Below, one piece after another: positions 1 to 8,081 of a DNA stretch of 64,000 bases. The translations under genes and the position numbers were made by a program. The DNA is taken from NCBI RefSeq assembly GCF_018860245.1, contig NZ_JAHKPD010000012.1, positions 186,001-250,000 on the forward strand, read 5' to 3'. Origin of the DNA: Pseudotamlana agarivorans. Lineage in GTDB: Bacteria > Bacteroidota > Bacteroidia > Flavobacteriales > Flavobacteriaceae. Every line of letters starts with the position of its first letter. Within the stretch, counting starts at the first letter, position 1. The notes beneath the pieces were generated by a model. The model was given only the letters and a program-made list of their open reading frames with translations, did no database searches and was not told the origin of the DNA.

Positions 1-54
1 TGGTTTATATTGTGGAGCTTTACTGCGGATAAGCAAATTTCTGCGTATCTGTAA
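1..54 (+). CDS. Possible 3' end of a gene cut by the window edge
   Basis: Frame 1 is open from the first base and stops at TAA (52-54), giving 17 codons with the end ...SFTADKQISAYL. The residues look like a real C-terminus, but the piece is too short to identify and could be chance. The repetitive non-coding region begins directly after it. Confidence 0.35.
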   Translation, partial: WFILWSFTADKQISAYL

Positions 55-137
55 ATGGACATAAAACTAAGAATATTTTGATTTTGTCATTCAGAACCTT
101 CCTGTTGGCAGACCGGGGAGATCGAACTGAAAACTTT

Positions 138-198
138 GACCGAAGACGGGAGACCGTTGACAATACGTCAATTTTTCATTATTCACTTTTATTTGAAA
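138..198. repeat. Left copy of a duplicated intergenic block
   Basis: Positions 138-149 (GACCGAAGACGG) are the exact reverse complement of 493-504. Positions 166-198 (CGTCAATTTTTCATTATTCA and onward) recur as a direct copy at 508-547. One part is therefore inverted and the other direct, which suggests a mosaic of small repeats and not one simple duplication. Confidence 0.6.
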
Positions 199-217
199 AT
201 TGTTTATGCGTTTATTT

Positions 218-249
218 GTTTAACTGTTTAACCGTTTAACCGTTTAACC
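218..249. repeat. Tandem GTTTAACC repeat, 4 units of 8 bases
   Basis: Four consecutive units begin at 218, 226, 234 and 242; the first ends in T and the other three are GTTTAACC. They run into GTGTGACT and two to three copies of GGGACT up to about 270. Further GTTTAACCGTTGA-like text occurs near 305. Such arrays vary in copy number by slippage. Confidence 0.75.
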
Positions 250-492
250 GTGTGACTGGGACTGGGACTGAAAACTGCGACTGGAACTGTTTATCTGTTG
301 ATTCGTTTAACCGTTGAACTGACGACTAGGTTTGAAACTGTTGACCTTTGAGCATTAACAGAACTTTTAACTTCTGATTTCATTACGATTTATACGTTTA
401 TTTGTTGATTCGTGTAATAGTAGGTGAACTTTTAATATACTTAAACCGTTTTTAAATTAAACGATTCCGCCTTTCGTTAGGAACGACAACTT

Positions 493-548
493 CCGTCTTC
501 GGTCTTCCGTCAATTTTTTTCATTATTCACTTTTCAGTTTTATTTAAA
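493..548. repeat. Right copy of the duplicated intergenic block
   Basis: Positions 493-504 (CCGTCTTCGGTC) are inverted relative to 138-149. Positions 508-547 repeat 166-198 directly, with two extra T and a short insertion. The copy ends about 90 bases before the metallophosphoesterase gene. Confidence 0.6.
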
Positions 549-634
549 CCACTACAACTCTTAACGATTCGTTAAATACATTCTGTTCGTAATTTATTCC
601 CTGATAATACGACTATCTTTAGCAAAAAAATAAA

Positions 635-1870
635 ATGTTGCGTTGGATTATTTTTATTACCATTTTTCTAGTAGCCGATTTTTATGCATTTCAAGCATTT
701 AAAACAGTAACGAAAAATAACATACTTCAAATTTTATACTGGGTAATCACTCTTTTTGTTTTGGGTAATTTCGTATTTCATTTCTATGGGTTTAATAGAA
801 GTGATGGCTTTTCGCATGCTCATGGTTATGCCGTAGGGTTTTTAATTGCGACCATGGTGCCTTTTATTTTTTTAGTTGGCATGATGTTTATGGAAGATGT
901 TTTTCGTGTGCCACATGCCATTTATAGATATTTTACGGTTGGAGATGCTGCTAAAGGCGATTTCTTTACATCAAGACGTCAGTTTATTAGCAAACTTGCT
1001 TTGGGTATTGCGGCCATACCTTTGGCATCTATAATTTATGGCATTTATAAAGGCCGTTATAATTATAAGGTTTTAAAATATACCATGTATTTTGAAGATT
1101 TACCAGAAGCCTTTCATGGGTATAAACTCACACAAATTAGTGACATTCACTCAGGGAGTTTTGATGATATGGAGAAGGTGAAATATGCTGTGGATTTAAT
1201 TAATGAACAAGCCAGTGACGTCATTCTTTTTACGGGTGATATAGTGAATAATAAGGCAGAAGAATTAGTGCCTTACAAACCTGTTTTTGGAAAATTAAAA
1301 GCTAAGGATGGTTTATATTCTGTACTTGGAAACCATGATTATGGCGATTATGTGAAGTGGGACTCTGATGCTGCTAAAAAACAGAATTTAGAGGAACTAA
1401 AGGCCATTCAAAAGGATATAGGTTTTAACATGTTATTAAATGAAACTAAATTTTTAGAGAAAAACGGCGAACGTATTGCTTTAGTTGGTGTTGAGAACTG
1501 GGGTTCGGGCGGCTTTAAACAGGCTGGTGATTTAAAGAAGGCCTCAGAGCATGTTAAGGCAGACGATTTTAAAATTCTTATGAGTCACGACCCAACGCAC
1601 TGGGAAAAGAAAGTGATTCAAGACGATTATCATTACCATTTAACCTTAAGCGGCCATACCCACGGGATGCAGTTTGGTATTGAAATTCCTGGGTGGTTTC
1701 GTTGGAGTCCTGCGAAGTGGCGCTATAAGTATTGGGCAGGGATTTACGAGGAAATGGGGCAATACATTAATGTAAATCGCGGATTTGGCTATCTCGCCTT
1801 CCCTGGGCGTGTTGGTATTTGGCCTGAAATTACGGTTATTGAGCTAAAAAAGGGTGCAGCACCTGCATAA
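635..1870 (+). CDS. Membrane-anchored calcineurin-like metallophosphoesterase
   Basis: The product is 411 residues. The first 135 or so hold about four hydrophobic segments (near 3-22, 30-50, 65-86 and 118-136), followed by a soluble phosphoesterase domain. The metal-binding motifs appear in family order: DIH (170-172), GD (201-202), GNHD (232-235), SHDP and SGHTHG near the end. This matches the YkuE-like branch, in which a membrane segment precedes a dinuclear-metal phosphoesterase probably facing the periplasm. Substrate is unknown; lipid A or isoprenoid pyrophosphate precursors are known targets in related proteins, but nothing here proves it. The ATG at 635 gives a normal membrane start. 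It appears to be a single-gene unit. Confidence 0.85.
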   Translation: MLRWIIFITIFLVADFYAFQAFKTVTKNNILQILYWVITLFVLGNFVFHFYGFNRSDGFSHAHGYAVGFLIATMVPFIFLVGMMFMEDVFRVPHAIYRYFTVGDAAKGDFFTSRRQFISKLALGIAAIPLASIIYGIYKGRYNYKVLKYTMYFEDLPEAFHGYKLTQISDIHSGSFDDMEKVKYAVDLINEQASDVILFTGDIVNNKAEELVPYKPVFGKLKAKDGLYSVLGNHDYGDYVKWDSDAAKKQNLEELKAIQKDIGFNMLLNETKFLEKNGERIALVGVENWGSGGFKQAGDLKKASEHVKADDFKILMSHDPTHWEKKVIQDDYHYHLTLSGHTHGMQFGIEIPGWFRWSPAKWRYKYWAGIYEEMGQYINVNRGFGYLAFPGRVGIWPEITVIELKKGAAPA

Positions 1871-2011
1871 TTATCTATAAATGTTGCTTTTGAATAGAAA
1901 TTGCTTATTTTTATAGTAATGCATTAAAACGAATAACATAAAGTTGTTGGTCTTATTTAGACTAAACGGCTTAATTTTTAGTTAATGTATCTGATTAATA
2001 AACTAGAAAGT

Positions 2012-2308
2012 ATGTCAAAATTTGGTGAACTTATAGATGTGAAAATTCCAGTCTTGTTAGATTTTTACACAGCATGGAATAAACAATCGGAGGCCATGCA
2101 TCTTACCTTAAGAGATGTGGCTGCAGCTTTGGGTGATAAGGCTAAAGTGATTAAAATTGATATTGAAAAAAATAAAGAGCTTGCCGATGCTTTACGTGTA
2201 AAATCACAGCCAACACTAATTATCTATAAAGATGGTGAAATGAAATGGCGATATAGCGGAGAGCAAGATGCCAATACACTTATAGGTATTATTCAAGACT
2301 ATATTTAA
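2012..2308 (+). CDS. Thioredoxin-fold protein lacking the active-site cysteines
   Basis: The 98-residue product aligns with thioredoxin: the strand VLLDFY, then W22, a helix, the strand VIKIDI, cis-Pro67 in SQPTL, the strand LIIYKDG and a C-terminal helix. Where thioredoxins have WCGPC it reads WNKQS (22-26), and the protein has no cysteine at all, so it cannot be a dithiol oxidoreductase. The fold and cis-proline loop are intact, which argues against simple decay and for a binding or chaperone role (inference). An in-frame ATG at 1985 would add nine residues; 2012 is preferred because the thioredoxin homology begins there. Its stop overlaps the converging deacetylase gene by four bases. Confidence 0.8.
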   Translation: MSKFGELIDVKIPVLLDFYTAWNKQSEAMHLTLRDVAAALGDKAKVIKIDIEKNKELADALRVKSQPTLIIYKDGEMKWRYSGEQDANTLIGIIQDYI

Positions 2309-2952
2309 AAGGCTAGAGCCTTAAATGAAAATCCTTTTTTACTATAATATTCTAAAACTTTAGGGAGTGCATATTGCATGTTTCTTGAAGCTTTTACGCT
2401 GTCGTGAAAAACAATGATGCTTCCATTGGTGGCTTGAGAAACAACGTTGTTTAAGCAGGCTTCCGGACTTACAGATTGTTCCCAATCAAAAGATAAAATA
2501 TCCCACATGATAATCTTGTAGTGTAAGGCTAATAGTTTTTTGCCTTGGCTGGGTTTTATTCTGCCGTAAGGTGGTCTAAATAAATTCGCAGACTTTGTTG
2601 TATGGATTTTAGAGTCCATGATGCCTTGTGTTTTTATAACTTCTGCAATATAATCGGATGTTTTTGTGTTCCAACCTTTAACATGATTGAAGGTGTGGTT
2701 TCCAATGGCATGACCATCCTTTAAAATGTCTTGAAGAATATTAGGATGTTCTTCTATATTATTTCCAATGCAAAAAAATGTGGCTTTGGCCTCGTGTTTT
2801 TTTAGGGCCTCTAAAGTCCAAGGGGTAATCTCTGGAGTTGGGCCATCATCAAAAGTGAGATAGATGGTTTTTTCGCTAGTAGGGATGTCCCAAATATAAT
2901 TTGGGAACATCTTTTTTACTACTATCGGAACTTTTGCAGGAATTAAGGGCAT
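2305..2952 (-). CDS. Polysaccharide deacetylase (NodB domain)
   Basis: The product is 215 residues, almost entirely one NodB/CE4 domain. The family motifs are present in order: TFDDGP, the metal-binding HTFNH, RPPYG, and FHDS near the C-terminus. CE4 enzymes remove acetyl groups from N-acetylglucosamine-containing glycans or peptidoglycan with a bound divalent metal. No clear signal peptide is visible, although the N-terminus is only moderately polar. It lies 16 bases downstream of the DUF2723 gene on the same strand, so the two are probably cotranscribed, suggesting a joint role in envelope glycan modification (inference). Confidence 0.88.
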   Translation of the reverse strand: MPLIPAKVPIVVKKMFPNYIWDIPTSEKTIYLTFDDGPTPEITPWTLEALKKHEAKATFFCIGNNIEEHPNILQDILKDGHAIGNHTFNHVKGWNTKTSDYIAEVIKTQGIMDSKIHTTKSANLFRPPYGRIKPSQGKKLLALHYKIIMWDILSFDWEQSVSPEACLNNVVSQATNGSIIVFHDSVKASRNMQYALPKVLEYYSKKGFSFKALAF

Positions 2953-2968
2953 GACCTTAATTTATAAA

Positions 2969-5900
2969 TTATTTGATGCTATCTTTAACGTGATTACCAT
3001 CGTTTGATTCCTTTGGGATCGTGGTTTCTATAGGGGCTGCTTCTGGTTCTTCATCACCATAAAAATGGTTAAAAGCACGTAAGTGGTTGTTGAAAACCTC
3101 ACCTTCACCTTCAGCAAATTTAACATCGTATTCAATTAAAACATCAATTAAACCTTTATAACGTTGAATATCGGTGTAGATATCTTCAAATAAACGCTCT
3201 TGATTGTCAATTTTTAAACCACTATAATAACTTAGGTTTTCTTGGTATTTAGCCGCTACCTCTTTAAATAACTGTCTGGCTTTTTCTTTATTCCCTACCT
3301 CATAGTACAAACTAATATAAGGTTCTAAAAGGGTGTAATAACCAAAGTATTCTACAGGCATGTTTTTCATGGCGATGTCTGCTATTTCTTCAGCCTTATC
3401 CAGTTTTCCTTCGTTAATTAATTGTTCACCCAAACGCGCTAAGTTTCCACGGTAAGTGATTGAGTTTTTTCTAGTTTCAACATCGTGGTAAATATCTGGA
3501 CTTCCACTATTACCCCAATACCAATTTTTAACCTTTTCATACATTAAATCGCTGTCTACACGACCCATGTCGAATGGATTTGATTTATCGATAGGTGTTC
3601 TAATTGGTGTTAATTTATAGCATAAACCATCAAGTTGCAGGTAGTCTTTCATCCAAAGGTAATCATCGTCACCAAAGCTTCCGCCGGTGAAATAGATAGG
3701 ACGTTTCCATTCGTTGTTGGCTACAATGTCTAGCATAAGTAACCTGTTTTTGTATAAGGCGCCTCCGCTTACAGTAATATCAATATGCGGAACAATTTTG
3801 TCTGCATCCTTAGCTTTTACAACACCAGATTTTAAAACATTCTCCTTGTCTACAGGAATACGTAAATGAGGTGTTGGCATATAAGAGGCATTAGCATCCT
3901 GACTTCTTACTTGGGAAAGATCAACACCTTGGTTTTCTAAAACGTGTTTGTATTTGGTTTTAGGGTTATCATCAGAAATAAAGCCTAAAAATGTCTTGAC
4001 TGTTATAGTGTCTTTAATTACGGGTTGAATAATAATATAATCATTCGTGCCATAACGGTATAAATCGTGTGTAAGTTGTGACGGTATTGGGTCGCTCTCG
4101 TAAGCTTTTCGCTTCATTTGGTCGATATACCAATCCGTTTGAAATAAACTGGTATTTACCACACGCACATCGGTTCTGTAGCCTTCAATCTCTTGAGCGT
4201 ACCAAAGCGCAAAGGTGTCGTTATCTCCAATGGTGAATAAAATGGCATTTTCTGCACAAGAATCTAAATACATTTTTGCCATAGAGTTGGCTGTGTATTT
4301 TCCAGAACGGTCATGATCATCCCAGTTGTTAGCTGCTAAATTAATTGGAACCAAAATCAAGCATAGGGCACTTATTATTGGTGCGGCCATTGATTTAGGG
4401 ATGTAATTTTTAGTAAATTCATATATGGAATAGACGCCAAATCCAATCCATAGGGCGAACACATAGAAAGAACCTACTACCGAATAATCACGTTCTCTAG
4501 GTTCAAATGGTCTAACATTCGTATAAACTTGGATGGCGATTCCCGTGAATAGGAAAAAGACCAGCATGATCCAAAATATTTTTTTGTCCCTATTAAATAG
4601 GAAGAAGAAACCTAGAAGCCCTAATATAAGTGGAAGGAAGTAATAGGTATTTCTCGCTTTATTGTTTTCAACATCACTGGGTAGGTTTTCTTGAGGCAAC
4701 CCTAAATGCCATTCATCAATAAAATTAATTCCAGACAGCCAGTTACCGTGGTTATCGTAGCGTCCTTGAATATCATCCTGTCTTCCAGTGAAATTCCACA
4801 TAAAATAGCGCCAATACATATAACCTAGTTGATATTCAAGTAAATAAGTAATGTTGCTAAATAGCGAAGGCTTTTCTATGTCGATGTAATCTTTAAATTG
4901 CTTTAGGAAGTTATGGTAATCTTTGTAATCGACATTGCCTTGAGCCACATCGTTTCTAAAATTAGCCACAGCACCACGCAATTCGTTTTTCATCTGATAT
5001 TCTGGTTTTAGTTTAAATTCTAAAAAACCAGAAAACATCATATAGTTTTCGGCATGCTCAGTACTCCACATACGGGGTAGGATAGAAGCGTGTTTTGAAT
5101 TATAGTTCTGTCTTGCGTTTTTATAATCGTTTACAATGACATATTTACCTGCTTCTTCGTCTTTTTCGTAATTAGGTTTATCGTCAATGTATGGGTTGTT
5201 GTCATCCAAATAGGCGTACTGATCTGTAAATTGCGGGCCATAAAACAGGTGAGTTTCAGGATACTGTTCTAAGTTATAATACGCTAATAATTCTCTCGCA
5301 CTGTTTGGGTTATTTTCGTTTACAACAACATTGGCGTTGGCTCGAATAGGTAACATAATCCATGTTGCGAAACCAATAATAACGAAAGTTATACAAAGGA
5401 TTCCTGTGTTTAAATGGACGTATTCTTTTTTACGTGTATATTTTAGGGCGTAATAAATTAAGGCTACTAATGAAATACCAGCAATAATAGATCCTGAGTT
5501 AAACGGCATGCCTACGGTGTTCACAAAGAAGATTTCAAAAACACTGAAAATTTTAAGAATATTAGGAGCAAGCAATTTGAATACAAATAATAGGATGCCA
5601 ACAGCAGCAATGTTTGCTATTATAAAGTTTTTTAATGTGACGGTTTTATAATTTTTAAAGTAGTAAATCAATCCAATGGCAGGAATGGTTAATAAACCCA
5701 TAAAGTGTACTCCAAAAGAGAGTCCGATTATGAAAGCGATTAAAATCAACCAACGGTTACCACGAGGCTTGTCCATATCTTGTTCCCAACGTAAACCTAA
5801 CCAAAATAAAACCGACATGATTAAGGTAGCCATTGCATAAACTTCCGTTTCAACAGCGTTAAACCAGAAAGAATCAGTAAAAGTAAAGGCTAAACTTCCA

Positions 5901-6280
5901 ACTAAACCGCTTCCTAAAATAGCTATAGCTTTACTTTTAGAAGGTGTTTCGTGGTTAGAAACCATCTTTTTTAGTAATAAAGTGATGGTCCAAAACATGA
6001 ATAGGATTGTAAAGGCACTGGCTACAGCACTCATCATATTCATCATAAAACCAATTTGTGAAGGTTCTAAGGCAAACATAGAGAAAAAGGCACCAAGCAT
6101 TTGAAATAACGGTGCTCCTGGAGGATGTCCAACTTCTAATTTAGCCGATGTTAAAATGTATTCTCCTGCATCCCAAAAACTTACTGTTGGTTCTACTGTT
6201 AAACTGTAGGTGGTAAGTGCTATTAAAAAAGAAAACCAACCTAAAATGGTATTCCATTTTTTATAGTCAAAATGTGCCAT
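2969..6280 (-). CDS. DUF2723 multi-pass membrane protein, probable GT-C-type glycosyltransferase
   Basis: The product is 1103 residues. The N-terminal 330 or so contain about nine hydrophobic segments, with the conserved acidic loop WDAGEYILTSAKLEVGHPPGAP after the first; a second membrane block follows near residues 540-660, then a soluble part. The C-terminal 200 residues look like TPR-type helical repeats (GKLDKAEEIADIAMKNMP, NKEKARQLFKEVA). DUF2723 proteins of Bacteroidota have the topology of GT-C glycosyltransferases, with the first-loop Asp-Glu as candidate catalytic residues (family-level inference). Donor and acceptor are not evident. Coupled with the deacetylase downstream. Start ATG is at 6280. 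Confidence 0.8.
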   Translation of the reverse strand: MAHFDYKKWNTILGWFSFLIALTTYSLTVEPTVSFWDAGEYILTSAKLEVGHPPGAPLFQMLGAFFSMFALEPSQIGFMMNMMSAVASAFTILFMFWTITLLLKKMVSNHETPSKSKAIAILGSGLVGSLAFTFTDSFWFNAVETEVYAMATLIMSVLFWLGLRWEQDMDKPRGNRWLILIAFIIGLSFGVHFMGLLTIPAIGLIYYFKNYKTVTLKNFIIANIAAVGILLFVFKLLAPNILKIFSVFEIFFVNTVGMPFNSGSIIAGISLVALIYYALKYTRKKEYVHLNTGILCITFVIIGFATWIMLPIRANANVVVNENNPNSARELLAYYNLEQYPETHLFYGPQFTDQYAYLDDNNPYIDDKPNYEKDEEAGKYVIVNDYKNARQNYNSKHASILPRMWSTEHAENYMMFSGFLEFKLKPEYQMKNELRGAVANFRNDVAQGNVDYKDYHNFLKQFKDYIDIEKPSLFSNITYLLEYQLGYMYWRYFMWNFTGRQDDIQGRYDNHGNWLSGINFIDEWHLGLPQENLPSDVENNKARNTYYFLPLILGLLGFFFLFNRDKKIFWIMLVFFLFTGIAIQVYTNVRPFEPRERDYSVVGSFYVFALWIGFGVYSIYEFTKNYIPKSMAAPIISALCLILVPINLAANNWDDHDRSGKYTANSMAKMYLDSCAENAILFTIGDNDTFALWYAQEIEGYRTDVRVVNTSLFQTDWYIDQMKRKAYESDPIPSQLTHDLYRYGTNDYIIIQPVIKDTITVKTFLGFISDDNPKTKYKHVLENQGVDLSQVRSQDANASYMPTPHLRIPVDKENVLKSGVVKAKDADKIVPHIDITVSGGALYKNRLLMLDIVANNEWKRPIYFTGGSFGDDDYLWMKDYLQLDGLCYKLTPIRTPIDKSNPFDMGRVDSDLMYEKVKNWYWGNSGSPDIYHDVETRKNSITYRGNLARLGEQLINEGKLDKAEEIADIAMKNMPVEYFGYYTLLEPYISLYYEVGNKEKARQLFKEVAAKYQENLSYYSGLKIDNQERLFEDIYTDIQRYKGLIDVLIEYDVKFAEGEGEVFNNHLRAFNHFYGDEEPEAAPIETTIPKESNDGNHVKDSIK

Positions 6281-6383
6281 GTATATCTTATATTTTTTGC
6301 ATTGCGAATTTAAGAATAAATATGGTATCGCAAATGATTTTATAGAAAGCTTAAGTTTTAGAGAAAAAAATTTTAAAAAAATG

Positions 6384-6414
6384 TTTGCAGAACTAAAACT
6401 TTATTCTAAATTTG
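6384..6414 (+). promoter_or_regulatory. Promoter of tRNA-Gln
   Basis: TTTG (6384-6387), 19 bases, then TAAATTTG (6407-6414) exactly fits the Flavobacterium-type promoter. The tRNA begins 17 bases after the -7 box. Confidence 0.75.
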
Positions 6415-6431
6415 CACCCTCATTACACGAA

Positions 6432-6504
6432 TGGCCTATGGTGTAACTGGCAACACGTTGGTTTTTGGTACCAAAGAGTCTAGGTTCGAGCCCTAGTAGG
6501 CCAA
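6432..6504 (+). tRNA. tRNA-Gln (anticodon TTG)
   Basis: The 73-base sequence folds as a standard cloverleaf. The acceptor stem TGGCCTA/TAGGCCA pairs at all seven positions. The anticodon stem TTGGT/ACCAA encloses a seven-base loop with TTG at its centre, and the T arm CTAGG-TTCGAGC-CCTAG is perfect. The discriminator is A (6504) and the 3' CCA is not encoded (ACAA follows). The anticodon reads CAA and, by wobble, CAG glutamine codons. Confidence 0.95.
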
Positions 6505-6505
6505 C

Positions 6506-6539
6506 AAAAAAGTCTTCCTTATTTAGGAAGACTTTTTTT
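6506..6539. terminator. Bidirectional intrinsic terminator between tRNA-Gln and usp
   Basis: A 14-base stem, AAAAAAGTCTTCCT / AGGAAGACTTTTTT, with loop TATTT. The A and T runs on both flanks let it end the tRNA transcript on the plus strand and the converging universal stress gene on the minus strand. Confidence 0.85.
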
Positions 6540-6564
6540 ATTTAAAGCATTTTGTTTTTACGAA

Positions 6565-7395
6565 TTATATTTTAAATGTTAGAACTGGACGGTTAGCATG
6601 ATTTACTAGATCTTCACTTATGCTTCCGTTAAAGAAATTAGAGATGCCCTTTCTGCCGTGGGTGCTCAGTCCAATTAAATCAGCATCTATTTCGTAACTA
6701 AAATTGACGATCCCTTTTTTAATAGTATCATCGTTGTAGATGTTTATTTTGTAATTTTCAGAATTAAAAATACTAGTAAACTTCTTAATGCGAGCATTAG
6801 CTTCTTTAGTTGTAATAAATCTGTTAGGTGTATTCACTAAAAGTAAATGCATTTTAACTTCCCACAATTCTGCAAATTTTAAAGCCTTTTTGTAGGCAGA
6901 TTGGTTTTCTGCTGTGAAATCTGAAGCAAAGACAAAATTGCTTATTTCAAAATGTTCATGGGCTTTTTTAATAACCAGAACAGGAACATCAGAATGTCTA
7001 ACTACTTTTTCTGTGTTACTACCAATAAGAATTTCTTCTATGCCACTAGAGCCATTTGAACCCATAACAACAAGGTCAATATCGTGTTTTTTACATTGAT
7101 CGGAAATACCGCTATAGATTTCATGAAAATCTATAGTGCTAAAAACTTTTAGTCCTTTTAGGTAGTCCTGGTTTAATAAGTCATCAAATCTTTTTTTTGC
7201 CAATTTCATAAAGAATAAGGCTTCCGGACCAGAAGAGAAACTACTGGCGTTAACTGGGTCAATTTGATGTAGCGGTAAATCTAGAATGTGTAACAAGTGA
7301 ATTTCACAATCATGTTTTTTAGCCAACTGTGTTGCTACTTTTAAAGCGTTTTCAGCTTGCTCTGAAAAATCTGTAGGTACGAGTATTTTGTTCAT
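6565..7395 (-). CDS. Universal stress protein with two UspA domains
   Basis: The product is 276 residues made of two tandem UspA-like domains (about 1-143 and 148-276). Domain 1 begins KILVPTDFSEQAENAL and carries the ATP-binding pattern GSNGSSGIEEILIGS (G-x2-G-x9-GS type). Domain 2 retains the related STHGRKGISNFFNGS. Tandem Usp proteins are cytoplasmic and bind ATP or other nucleotides under stress or growth arrest; specific partners are unknown. It is monocistronic, ends against the bidirectional hairpin shared with tRNA-Gln, and is divergent from the rimP operon. Confidence 0.92.
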   Translation of the reverse strand: MNKILVPTDFSEQAENALKVATQLAKKHDCEIHLLHILDLPLHQIDPVNASSFSSGPEALFFMKLAKKRFDDLLNQDYLKGLKVFSTIDFHEIYSGISDQCKKHDIDLVVMGSNGSSGIEEILIGSNTEKVVRHSDVPVLVIKKAHEHFEISNFVFASDFTAENQSAYKKALKFAELWEVKMHLLLVNTPNRFITTKEANARIKKFTSIFNSENYKINIYNDDTIKKGIVNFSYEIDADLIGLSTHGRKGISNFFNGSISEDLVNHANRPVLTFKI

Positions 7396-7536
7396 AAGTC
7401 TTAATTTTTATTCGATATTAATATTGAATTTAAAATTGATGTAAAATGGTTCGTTTGTTTTTGTTAGCGTTTTGAGTGGTAAATATTGGTTACCCCTAAA
7501 ATATGAAATATTCCTTTAAAAATCAATATAATATTG

Positions 7537-7544
7537 TATATTTG
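7537..7544 (+). promoter_or_regulatory. -7 element of the rimP-nusA-infB operon
   Basis: TATATTTG matches TAnnTTTG and is followed by GCACC, as commonly seen at Bacteroidota starts. The upstream -33 element is weak (TTTA at 7515-7518, spacing 18). Predicted start is near 7551. Confidence 0.6.
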
Positions 7545-7572
7545 CACCGTTGAAAGGCGAAAATAAGGATAT

Positions 7573-7598
7573 GAGGGGACGTAAAGTCCCCTCTTTTT
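7573..7598 (+). promoter_or_regulatory. Terminator-like hairpin in the rimP leader (possible attenuator)
   Basis: GAGGGGAC (7573-7580), loop GTAAA, GTCCCCTC (7586-7593), then five T. It is an eight-pair GC-rich stem with a T run, in the leader between the promoter and the rimP ATG only 14 bases downstream. As written it would terminate or strongly pause transcription before an essential operon, so regulated read-through or a translational role is likely (inference). Confidence 0.65.
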
Positions 7599-7607
7599 AT
7601 ACTAAAA

Positions 7608-8069
7608 ATGTTTAAAAAGAAAGTTGCAGAATTATTAGATGAAGCACTGATTGAAAGATCGGACCTGTTTCTTATTGATTTTTCTATAAATAGTGAGAAT
7701 CACATTAAAGTAATTATTGATGGTGATTCAGGAGTGTTAGTTGAAGACTGTATATATATAAGTCGCGCCATAGAAGCTGACTTAGATCGTGAGGAAGAAG
7801 ATTTCTCATTAGAAGTGATGTCTGCAGGGGCCGCTTCTCCTTTAACACACAATCGTCAGTATAAAAAAAATCTAGATAGAACACTTAAAGTAAAAACAAG
7901 TGTTGAAGAGATAGAAGGAACGCTTACTGAAGCAACCGAAGAAGCGATTACCTTAACATGGAAAGCTCGTGAACCTAAGCCAGTAGGTAAGGGGAAAGTT
8001 ACTGTGGTAAAGGAAGCGCAGATTCCTTATAAAGATATTGTAGAAGCAAAAGTTATGATTAAATTTTAA
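7608..8069 (+). CDS. rimP: Ribosome maturation factor RimP
   Basis: The product is 153 residues, the usual RimP size. An N-terminal alpha/beta domain (to about residue 80) contains IKVIIDGDSGVLVEDC and the family sequence DCIYISRAIEADLDREEEDFSLEVMSAG in RimP order. It ends in an SH3-like C-terminal domain with IPYKDIVEAKVMIKF. RimP binds the 30S subunit late in assembly. It is first in the conserved rimP-nusA-infB operon, 12 bases before nusA. The leader hairpin upstream suggests transcript-level control. Confidence 0.95.
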   Translation: MFKKKVAELLDEALIERSDLFLIDFSINSENHIKVIIDGDSGVLVEDCIYISRAIEADLDREEEDFSLEVMSAGAASPLTHNRQYKKNLDRTLKVKTSVEEIEGTLTEATEEAITLTWKAREPKPVGKGKVTVVKEAQIPYKDIVEAKVMIKF

Positions 8070-8081
8070 TTTAAAAGAGTT

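Larger units (their letters stand above)
55..634. other. Non-coding, internally repetitive region
   Basis: No convincing gene is seen in these 580 bases. The stretch is a patchwork of short repeats: tandem GTTTAAC units, CTGGGA units, a 12-base inverted repeat and a duplicated block around CATTATTCACTTTT. Near 98-118 the text CTTCCTGTTGGCAGACCGGG looks like a decayed form of CCTGCCGGCAGG-type palindromes that I associate with Bacteroidota intergenic DNA (recall, not checked). A -7-like TATCTTTA at 614-621 may serve the following metallophosphoesterase gene. Confidence 0.6.

Noticed and set aside
218-249. GTTTAACC units as a CRISPR array
   Set aside because: Units are only eight bases, tandem and without spacers; no cas genes are present.
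2305-2330. Palindrome AAGGCTAGAGCCTT at the thioredoxin-fold/deacetylase junction as a terminator
   Set aside because: Stem of five to six pairs with no T run; too weak to call.
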